A stretch of 31,629 bases of DNA from HGM12998 sp900756495 (GTDB lineage Bacteria; Bacillota; Clostridia; Oscillospirales; Oscillospiraceae): positions 1-31,629 of the forward strand of contig CAUEFI010000026.1 in NCBI GenBank assembly GCA_958477305.1, given 5' to 3'. The translations under genes and the position numbers were made by a program. Positions 26,137 through 31,629 of the stretch are shown in pieces (position 1 is the first letter of the stretch; the number at the start of each line of letters is the position of its first letter). Under the pieces are notes generated by a model. It had not been told where the DNA came from, ran no database searches, and saw nothing but the letters and a program-made list of their open reading frames with translations.

Positions 26137-26425
26137 AATATCAAAACCGATGACGAAGAAGAGTAACAGTGCTACGCTCCTTCCAAGAGAGCTGCAGGCG
26201 GTGGGATTGCGGCAGGGAAGCAGGCTGTGAATGGACTTCGGAGGGCGACGCGAAGGGGAGAGACACCCTGGTAGCTGAGACGGGAGCTCTGTCCGTTATC
26301 AGAAGAGCGTATGTGTTGGCATACGGCCGAGGGGGCGCAATGCGCCAATCCGGGTGGCACCGCAGAAGTGAGAATCGCTTTTGTCCCGGCAGATGATAGG
26401 ATCTGCTGTGACAGAGGCGTTTTTT
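26137..26425 (+). promoter_or_regulatory. T-box leader, tryptophan (UGG) specifier
   Basis: Stem I starts with GATGACGAAGAAGAGTAA; CGAAG pairs with CTTCG at 26236-26240, and the specifier side reads GTGAATGGAC, placing UGG (Trp) at 26232-26234 in the canonical position just before the closing helix. The T-box core GGGTGGCACCGC lies at 26352-26363. The terminator is a long hairpin (CGCTTTTGTC with GACAGAGGCG, inner GCAGAT / ATCTGC, 26376-26419) followed by six T. Uncharged tRNA-Trp would favour the antiterminator and switch on trpB2. Confidence 0.95.
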
Positions 26426-26454
26426 ATTTTCCATTTTTGAAAGGAGCGAGCACC

Positions 26455-27834
26455 ATGAAAGACATTCCCCACCGCATTTATCTGACTGAGGACCAGATTC
26501 CACGTCAGTGGTATAACCTCCGGGCCGATATGAAGGAAAAGCCAGACCCTATGATCAATCCGGCCACCGGAAAGCCCGCCGTGGTGGAGGATCTGTATCC
26601 GGTGTTCTGTGAGAAGCTGGCCCGACAGGAGATGGACAATGATACTCCCTACTTTGATATTCCCGAGCCGGTGCTGGAGTTTTACAAGATGTACCGTCCC
26701 TCTCCGCTGATTCGGGCTTACAATCTGGAGAAATACCTGGGTACGCCGGCCAGGATCTACTATAAGTTTGAGGGCAACAATACCTCCGGATCCCACAAGC
26801 TCAATTCGGCTGCGGCCCAGGCCTACTATGCAAAGGAACAGGGGCTTACCAGTCTGACCACCGAGACCGGGGCCGGTCAGTGGGGCACTGCCTTGGCGGA
26901 AGCCTGTTCCTTCTTCGGCATCCCTCTCACCGTCTATATGGTGAAGGTATCCTATGAGCAGAAACCCTTCCGCAAGGCGGTCATTGAGACCTTTGACGGT
27001 AAGATTATCCCAAGCCCAAGTGATACCACCGAGGCGGGCCGTGCCATTCTGGCCAAGCATCCCGGTACCGGCGGCAGCCTGGGCTGCGCCATCTCGGAGG
27101 CTGTGGAGAAGGCGGTGACCACCCCCGGCTGCCGCTACGTGCTGGGCTCGGTTCTCAATCAGGTTCTGCTCCACCAGAGCGTCATTGGACTGGAGTGCGA
27201 GACGGCTATGAAAGCCATCGGCGAGTATCCCGACGTGGTAATCGGCTGCGCCGGCGGCGGCTCCAACCTGGGCGGCCTCATCGCCCCCTTTATGAGGGAT
27301 AAGCTGCTGGGCAGGGCCAATCCGGACATTGTGGCGGTTGAACCCGCTTCCTGCCCCTCCCTCACCCGGGGCAAGTACGCCTATGATTTCTGCGACACCG
27401 GCAAAATCACCCCTATGGCGCGGATGTACACCTTGGGATGTGAGTTTATCCCCTCACCCAACCACGCCGGCGGCCTGCGCTATCACGGCATGGCGCCTAT
27501 CCTCTCCAAGCTCTATCATGACGGATACATGCGGGCGGTGTCGGTAGAGCAGACCAAGGTTTTTGAGGCCGCCGTACTTTTTGCCAAGCAGGAGACCATC
27601 CTCCCAGCTCCCGAATCAGCCCACGCTATCCGTGGAGCGATTGACGAGGCGCTCAAATGTAAGGAGACCGGTGAGGAAAAGACCATTCTCTTTGGCCTTA
27701 CCGGTACCGGCTATTTCGATATGACGGCATATAATGCCTACTTGAGTGGCACGATGACAGATTATATTCCGACAGATGAAGATCTCAGGCCCGGCCTTGA
27801 GGCGTTGCCCCAAATCCCGGGGATTCAGGAATAA
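26455..27834 (+). CDS. trpB: Tryptophan synthase beta-like protein, TrpB2 type
   Basis: A 459-residue PLP enzyme of the TrpB2 group, longer than TrpB1 (about 400) because of an N-terminal extension (IYLTEDQIPRQWYNLRADM). The PLP Lys115 is in GNNTSGSHKLNSA. TTETGAGQWGTALA holds the catalytic region, and CAGGGSNLGG binds the phosphate. It joins serine and indole to tryptophan. No trpA or other trp genes are adjacent, and the leader is a Trp-specific T-box. A role in recovering free indole when tryptophan is short is the best inference. The ATG at 26455 follows AAGGAGCGAG. Confidence 0.95.
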   Translation: MKDIPHRIYLTEDQIPRQWYNLRADMKEKPDPMINPATGKPAVVEDLYPVFCEKLARQEMDNDTPYFDIPEPVLEFYKMYRPSPLIRAYNLEKYLGTPARIYYKFEGNNTSGSHKLNSAAAQAYYAKEQGLTSLTTETGAGQWGTALAEACSFFGIPLTVYMVKVSYEQKPFRKAVIETFDGKIIPSPSDTTEAGRAILAKHPGTGGSLGCAISEAVEKAVTTPGCRYVLGSVLNQVLLHQSVIGLECETAMKAIGEYPDVVIGCAGGGSNLGGLIAPFMRDKLLGRANPDIVAVEPASCPSLTRGKYAYDFCDTGKITPMARMYTLGCEFIPSPNHAGGLRYHGMAPILSKLYHDGYMRAVSVEQTKVFEAAVLFAKQETILPAPESAHAIRGAIDEALKCKETGEEKTILFGLTGTGYFDMTAYNAYLSGTMTDYIPTDEDLRPGLEALPQIPGIQE

Positions 27835-27927
27835 GAAGAATTGCCCTGTTCAATCGCCGGGCGATATCAGATTGATGCATTATCCAATTTTAAGAAGAAA
27901 AGGATGCAGAAGTACGCGGAAACAAAA

Positions 27928-27960
27928 GAGCGCAGGAACCAGATACAGGTTCCTGCGCTC
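27928..27960. terminator. Bidirectional terminator between trpB2 and a small membrane gene
   Basis: A 13-bp perfect stem GAGCGCAGGAACC / GGTTCCTGCGCTC with a 7-nt loop. On the minus strand a CTCTTTTGTTTCC tail follows, so it serves the minus-strand gene best. Confidence 0.75.
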
Positions 27961-27999
27961 GTGATATGTTACGGCATATTATGAAAAATCAGTGTGGGT

Positions 28000-28248
28000 T
28001 CAGGCCCTATGTATCAGGACATGCTCTAGAAGGAGAGAGCCAAACAAACCGGTGCCCAAGACCGCGGCAGCCATATCTATAGTGTAATCTGCATAGGCCA
28101 GCAGCAGATAGACGTTCCTGGAGGTGCTGTCTGCCCACACTAACATAATTAGGGCTGAGGCCAGCAGAGCACAGGAGAGCAGGATGCCACGTGTCAGCAC
28201 AAAGCGGGGTAAGGGGTGCATACGATTACCAAAAGCCAGTATCTTCAT
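28000..28248 (-). CDS. Small hypothetical membrane protein
   Basis: The frame is open well upstream, but the ATG at 28248 has the near-perfect ribosome site AAGGAGGAGG seven bases ahead, giving 82 residues. It starts MKILAFGNRMHPLPRFVLTR, and two hydrophobic stretches (about 20-37 and 60-77) predict two membrane helices. No family recognised with confidence. It is alone on its strand, with the bidirectional terminator after it. Confidence 0.65.
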   Translation of the reverse strand: MKILAFGNRMHPLPRFVLTRGILLSCALLASALIMLVWADSTSRNVYLLLAYADYTIDMAAAVLGTGLFGSLLLEHVLIHRA

Positions 28249-28431
28249 ATGAGCGCCTCCTCCTTTTAAGAATAGCAGAGCGGCACCGCCCAGGCAACCC
28301 GAAATATTTTCCAAAAGTGCAGAGGCTTTATGCAATAGACTGATGACCCATAGAAGAATTCTTTTATGAGCTAGATTGCCTAATATAAGAGGAAGAAATG
28401 AGGAAATGTCGAAGTTTGCGATAATTTGCAC

Positions 28432-28468
28432 TTGAAAAAGCTGGAAAATGCTGTATAATGTATACAGC
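28432..28468 (+). promoter_or_regulatory. Promoter with palindromic operator over the -10 box
   Basis: TTGAAA (28432-28437), a 16-bp spacer and TATAAT (28454-28459). The -10 box lies inside a perfect palindrome GCTGTATA-ATG-TATACAGC (28450-28468), ideally placed for a repressor dimer to block initiation. No repressor gene is adjacent. Confidence 0.7.
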
Positions 28469-28497
28469 TGGAAAATTATTGAAGGGAAGTTTGCAAA

Positions 28498-28773
28498 ATG
28501 AGGGAACTGTTGGTAGAAACACGGCGGGAAGCGGGAGAAAACGGTATCGACTGCAGCTTTGACTATTACATATTGGTGGACGAGATGAAGGTGGATGGAG
28601 GCTTTGCCTGCGAGAGCTACGGCGTTAAGGTGGTTCAAACAGGCGGCGGTGAAGAAGAGGCTGTTCCCAACATTACCACCAGTATCACCCGCATAGACGC
28701 TCTGATGGAGCTGCTGACGAGGAATTTTGTTACCCCTGCTACCCTAAAGGACGTAATTATGGATTGGCTGTAG
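28498..28773 (+). CDS. DUF6514-like small protein
   Basis: A 91-residue acidic protein with no membrane segment. The pattern of a short beta-rich half (DYYILVDEMKVDGGFACESYGVKVVQTGGGEEE) followed by a helical half (ITRIDALMELLTRNFVTPAT and VIMDWL) matches small clostridial proteins grouped as DUF6514, of unknown role. The ribosome site is GAAGGGAAG. It has its own promoter with a palindrome, so its expression is probably tightly controlled. Confidence 0.7.
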   Translation: MRELLVETRREAGENGIDCSFDYYILVDEMKVDGGFACESYGVKVVQTGGGEEEAVPNITTSITRIDALMELLTRNFVTPATLKDVIMDWL

Positions 28774-28812
28774 GGCAGTACAAAAATTTTCGTTTAAACG
28801 GACAAAAATGTC

Positions 28813-28841
28813 TTGACAAACTGCGGATGAGGTAGTACAAT
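28813..28841 (+). promoter_or_regulatory. Strong promoter of the candidate ncRNA
   Basis: Consensus TTGACA (28813-28818), an exact 17-bp spacer and TACAAT (28836-28841). Expected start is near 28848. No start codon with a ribosome site and a sizeable frame follows. Confidence 0.85.
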
Positions 28842-28847
28842 ATAGCC

Positions 28848-29203
28848 AGAAAGGAAGGGGTGAGTCCCATGGGCTGGTAGGTCCAGTCGCTCAGTTCTAC
28901 CTTTAAAAGTGTCTGCAGAGTGAATCACAGGAAAAATGGAATCCCGACTCAAGGCAAGTTCCAAACACACTCACTGAAGCGAGATGCACAGGTACTCCTC
29001 AGAAGCGAAGTATTGCCAACGACGGAACCAAGCGTGCAAAGAAAGTTTGACGAAACTGCAATTGTATGGGTCATTCCCCTTCCTTAAGATTCCGGCGCAG
29101 CAACCCCCGCGAAATCCGTAGAAAGCAAGAGGTTGAGACATTGGTAGAAATTCAGAATCAGGTGTAGCCCCCCGGTCACGTTGGATGGCCGGGGGGTTGT
29201 GCT
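28848..29203 (+). ncRNA. Candidate structured non-coding RNA of about 350 nt
   Basis: Between a near-consensus promoter and a GC-rich hairpin lies a stretch with no credible plus-strand protein. AAGGAAGGGG (28851-28860) pairs perfectly with CCCCTTCCTT (29076-29085), extended by TGA / TCA, closing a domain of about 235 nt with many short hairpins inside, for example AGTTT-GACG-AAACT near 29044-29057. A 3' domain (29086-29160) and the hairpin at 29166-29197 follow. Signature sequences of RNase P RNA, tmRNA, SRP RNA or a T-box were looked for and not found. It could be an uncatalogued RNA or a known class not recognised here. Confidence 0.6.
29166..29197 (+). terminator. Hairpin ending the candidate ncRNA
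   Basis: AGCCCCCCGG pairs with CCGGGGGGTT around a loop of about 13 nt that can pair partly further. The T-tract is short (TTGTGCTGTTT), so strength rests on the stem. It also lies at the end of a minus-strand unit and may serve both. Confidence 0.65.
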
Positions 29204-29595
29204 GTTTGGAGCGGAAATAGCGTGCGGCGTTCAACTCTCCGGACAGCTAACTGCACACCAGCGGATTGGGAAGCTGCCTCCATATAGGAGGCCAACGTCT
29301 CCAGATCTGCTGCGGCGCCGCCGGGAAAGAGGAGAGCCTGAATTTCAGGCCAGAAGGGCTCCAGCAGATCAAGTCCGCCTCCCAGGATGGAACCCCACTT
29401 CTTTTTCACACCCCGGAAGCCGGTAGGAAACGTTCAGCTTGGGCCGGGTACCGCTTTCGTCCAATGAAATCTCTATACCCAGGGGGAGCGGGGTAGACGG
29501 TGGAGTGGGGGAGGGGACGGTGAGCGCTTCTGGTGAGATGCTGACAGGGCGATAAGCCCGGCGGCCAGCAGGGAGAGAAATGACGGCCCCCTCAT
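29176..29595 (-). pseudogene. Possible frameshifted gene for a small exported protein
   Basis: An ATG at 29595 with AGGGGAGTG ahead, 20 bases after the HD-gene stop, starts MRGPSFLSLLAAGLIALSAS, which looks like a signal peptide, but this frame stops after 40 codons. A second frame continues with a Pro-rich linker (EALTVPSPTPPSTPLPLG) and a strand-like segment. A third frame reads KKKWGSILGGGLDLLEPFWP and an acidic-helical part and stops at 29176. Together they may be one secreted protein broken by two indels. No family recognised; three unrelated frames cannot be ruled out. Confidence 0.35.
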
Positions 29596-29615
29596 TGGTG
29601 GCACTCCCCTCTTTG

Positions 29616-30278
29616 TCACAGCAGCACTGAGCCGTTGACCTCCAGTTTGAAGGTAAGGCCAAAGAGTTCGGCGGCCCGGCGGCAGAGAATCATACGGTCC
29701 AGAAAGATTTCGAAGTAATCCATGACAGCGCAGACCTCCGTATTGATGGTGAGTGTCAGCGTGATGGTTTTGGCCTCCTTGTCCAGATCCACGTCAGAGC
29801 GTTCCACGGCATAATTCACCCGGTCGTGGATGTCAAAGCGGATGGTATCACGGTTGCGGACCCGGCTGCGGCGTACGTCGGTCTTGTCGGCCAGGATCAG
29901 GGCTGCGGCCACGGCGTTGACGGGAAAGGCGGTTTTATCATCGTGGTGGCCGATGGCGGTGATGACAGCGGCCACATCGGCGGGCTCCATTCCCATATTG
30001 TCCAAGATGCGAAAGGCCATGGTGGCCCCGCTGATGGCGTGATCATGGCGGTTCACTACGTTACCGATATCGTGCATGTAGCCTGCGATTTTGGCCAACT
30101 CTACCTCGCGGTCGCTGTACCCGAGGTCACGCAGCAGGCCGCTGGCCATCTCGGCGCATCGAGCGACGTGGGCAAAGCTGTGCTCGGTGAAGCCTAGGGC
30201 CAGCAGCGAAGCGTCGGCCTGGGCGATATAGGTATTAATCTCTTCTGACTGCCGGATTTGCTCATAGGTAATACGCAT
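29616..30278 (-). CDS. HD-domain phosphohydrolase
   Basis: A 220-residue protein with the HD metal-phosphohydrolase pattern: His37 (HSFAHVARC), His69-Asp70 (AGYMHDIGN), His111-His112 (AIGHHDDK) and Asp131 (ILADKTD). Such enzymes hydrolyse nucleotides or signalling nucleotides; the substrate here is unknown. After residue 145 there is a beta-rich tail (NYAVERSDVDLD... TLTLTINTE) seen in several clostridial relatives. It begins 24 bases after the metA stop on the same strand, with AAGGAGGAAGG ahead of the ATG, so the two are likely one operon. Confidence 0.88.
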   Translation of the reverse strand: MRITYEQIRQSEEINTYIAQADASLLALGFTEHSFAHVARCAEMASGLLRDLGYSDREVELAKIAGYMHDIGNVVNRHDHAISGATMAFRILDNMGMEPADVAAVITAIGHHDDKTAFPVNAVAAALILADKTDVRRSRVRNRDTIRFDIHDRVNYAVERSDVDLDKEAKTITLTLTINTEVCAVMDYFEIFLDRMILCRRAAELFGLTFKLEVNGSVLL

Positions 30279-30302
30279 GGCGCCCTTCCTCCTTGTTTTG
30301 GC

Positions 30303-31217
30303 TCAAAGCTGCTTCAAATCATAAGGTGTAGTCTGGTATACATAATAGTTGAGCCAGTTGGTATACAGAAGCTGGCCGGCTGACCTCCAGCGGACAATGG
30401 GAACCAGAGCCGGATCGTCGTTGGGAAAGTAGTTGGCGGGTACGGCGATATCCAGTCCCCTATCCATATCCCGCCGGTACTCGCGGGCCAGTGTGTCCGG
30501 ATCGTACTCTGGGTGGCCCATAATAAAGAACTGACGGCTGTCCTCAGTCTTCACGGCGTAGACCCCCGCCTGGGAGGAGGTTGCAATGAGCTCCAGGCCG
30601 GGCGCCTGGCGGATATCCTCTTCCCAGACCTCAGTATAACGGGAATGGGGAGCATAAAATACATCGTCAAACCCCCGGAAGAGCGGTGAGCTGGGCTTGA
30701 GTACCCGATGCTCATATACACCGAAGAGCTTGCGGGACAAAGAGCGCTTCTCGATATGGTGATGATAGTACAGGCCCGCCTGCGCGCCCCAGCAGATATG
30801 AAGTGTGGAGTGGACATGACTGAGTGACCAGGCCATGATATCACACAGCTCCGGCCAATAGTCTACGGCGTCAAACTCCAGGTTCTCCACCGGAGCGCCG
30901 GTGATAATAAGACCGTCATAATTGCGCTCCTTGACCTGATCAAAGGTGGTATAGAAGGACTCCAGATGATCGGAATCTGTATGCTGGGAGCGATAACTGG
31001 CCGTCCGAAGCAGTTCTACCTTCACCTGAATTGGAGTGTTGGATAGCTTGCGGAGGATCTGTGTCTCTGTGACAATTTTAGTAGGCATCAGGTTGAGAAT
31101 CAGCACGTTCAAAGGGCGGATATCCTGGTGCATCGCACGGTACTCCGTCATGACAAAGATATTTTCACTCTCCAAGATGGCGGTTGCCGGAAGAGAGTCG
31201 GGAATTTTAATGGGCAT
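30303..31217 (-). CDS. metAA: Homoserine O-acetyltransferase (MetA family)
   Basis: A 304-residue MetA-family acyltransferase, first committed step of methionine synthesis. Catalytic Cys142 lies in HICWGAQAG, His235 and Glu237 in MGHPEYDPD. Residue 111 is Glu (TGAPVENLEF); in this family Glu111 selects acetyl-CoA and Gly111 succinyl-CoA, so acetyl transfer is predicted despite the common annotation as succinyltransferase. The ribosome site is AAGGGAGG. No SAM riboswitch is visible in the leader. The product would feed sulfhydrylation or transsulfuration elsewhere in the genome. Confidence 0.95.
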   Translation of the reverse strand: MPIKIPDSLPATAILESENIFVMTEYRAMHQDIRPLNVLILNLMPTKIVTETQILRKLSNTPIQVKVELLRTASYRSQHTDSDHLESFYTTFDQVKERNYDGLIITGAPVENLEFDAVDYWPELCDIMAWSLSHVHSTLHICWGAQAGLYYHHHIEKRSLSRKLFGVYEHRVLKPSSPLFRGFDDVFYAPHSRYTEVWEEDIRQAPGLELIATSSQAGVYAVKTEDSRQFFIMGHPEYDPDTLAREYRRDMDRGLDIAVPANYFPNDDPALVPIVRWRSAGQLLYTNWLNYYVYQTTPYDLKQL

Positions 31218-31360
31218 TGTTGCCTCCCTTTCTGCTTTACATTTACATAGTATGGATAAGAAAAGGGTAACATATTTTCAGACGGTCCGCAACCAGCAAA
31301 GGAAAATAGCATAGGCACTGCATGGAGGAAAAATTTTTTCCGACGAATCGAAAAAAGTGC

Positions 31361-31389
31361 TTGACATTCAGCCGGGCATTTGGTATATT
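31361..31389 (+). promoter_or_regulatory. Tandem promoter 1 of a probable stable-RNA operon
   Basis: TTGACA (31361-31366), a 17-bp spacer and TATATT (31384-31389), preceded by TGG (extended -10). An A-tract AAAAAAGTGC directly ahead of the -35 box resembles an UP element. Confidence 0.8.
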
Positions 31390-31466
31390 AATCAGGCGCC
31401 TGTCGGACGGCACGATTTTTGACGAGATTTGACTTGGAATAAATTTCGAAAAGATGAAAAAAGTGC

Positions 31467-31495
31467 TTGACAATAAGACTTGAGCGTGGTATCAT
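31467..31495 (+). promoter_or_regulatory. Tandem promoter 2 of a probable stable-RNA operon
   Basis: TTGACA (31467-31472), a 17-bp spacer and TATCAT (31490-31495) with TGG before it, and the same AAAAAAGTGC ahead of the -35 box as promoter 1. It starts 106 bp after promoter 1. Confidence 0.8.
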
Positions 31496-31575
31496 ATCAA
31501 AGTTCGCAGCAAGCGGACGGAGCTTGAAAAGGTGCGGTTTTAGAGCTTTTTTGAAAAGAAAGTTCGAAAATTCAC

Positions 31576-31604
31576 TTGACAAAGCAGAAGAGGTATGGTA
31601 ATCT
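31576..31604 (+). promoter_or_regulatory. Tandem promoter 3 of a probable stable-RNA operon
   Basis: TTGACA (31576-31581), a 17-bp spacer and TAATCT (31599-31604) with TGG before it. It starts 109 bp after promoter 2. The window ends 25 bases later inside a GC-rich leader, so the gene driven is not seen; an rRNA operon is the usual owner of such arrays. Confidence 0.75.
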
Positions 31605-31629
31605 AGAAGTCCGGTCGCAGGGAGCGGCG

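Noticed and set aside
29086..29125. Resemblance to a cobalamin riboswitch core (TTCCGGCGCAGC then CCCCCGC)
   Set aside because: The CCGGTG partner and the conserved 3' block are missing, and no B12-related gene follows; probably chance similarity.
28848..29203. RNase P RNA, tmRNA or SRP RNA
   Set aside because: The GAGGAAAGTCC motif of RNase P, the tRNA-like ends of tmRNA and the SRP hairpin motif were looked for and not found.
31218..31360. SAM riboswitch upstream of the MetA gene
   Set aside because: Only a short AT-rich leader with a ribosome site is visible; no K-turn, terminator or S-box motif could be found.
31361..31629. CRISPR-like spacing of repeats at the right end
   Set aside because: The repeated parts are promoter boxes about 107 bp apart and the repeats are not identical; no cas genes.

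Overview
The window looks like chromosomal DNA of a butyrate-forming gut clostridium of the Oscillospiraceae type (Flavonifractor, Intestinimonas or Pseudoflavonifractor relatives). The evidence is a crt-hbd-bcd-etfB-etfA cluster, a SpoVB-like flippase, a T-box leader, strong AGGAGG ribosome binding sites, fairly high GC coding sequence and corrinoid methyltransferase genes. This placement is inferred from gene content, not from a marker gene.

Left part (1-7200): an accessory and decaying region. It opens with the last codons of a gene and a uroporphyrinogen-decarboxylase (URO-D) family methyltransferase on the minus strand, then a broken IS110 transposase. Next comes a plus-strand corrinoid methyl-transfer operon: a PocR/AraC regulator, a corrinoid protein, an MtaA-like methyltransferase, and a reductive activator (RACE) that is clearly a pseudogene. 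From 6374 to 7171 there is a scrap heap of four gene fragments: flavin reductase, MATE transporter, IS1182 transposase and IS30 transposase.

Middle part (7331-15800): a divergent AraC regulator / GH3 beta-glucosidase pair shares an intergenic region with three copies of one operator-like motif. A two-component system (OmpR-type regulator plus short histidine kinase) follows, with an ABC ATPase and an FtsX-type permease. These four look like a membrane-stress or antimicrobial-peptide sensing and efflux module.

Right part (15800-31629): mostly core functions. There is a tRNA-Leu(UAG) with a clear terminator and a hairpin-rich element beside it, a pyridoxal/pyridoxamine kinase, a membrane-anchored amidase, the SpoVB-like flippase, a DUF554 membrane protein, the butyrate cluster (without a thiolase), a Trp-specific T-box in front of a solitary TrpB2, a small membrane protein, and a DUF6514-like protein whose promoter carries a perfect palindrome. 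Beyond that lies an unassigned RNA of about 350 nt with its own promoter and terminator-like hairpin, then an HD-domain hydrolase and a MetA whose Glu111 predicts acetyl-CoA use. The window ends in three evenly spaced strong promoters that probably drive an rRNA or other stable-RNA operon starting just outside.

Most promising for novelty: the 28848-29203 RNA, the triplicated promoter at the end, the palindrome at 28450-28468, and the three-site operator at 8089-8158.
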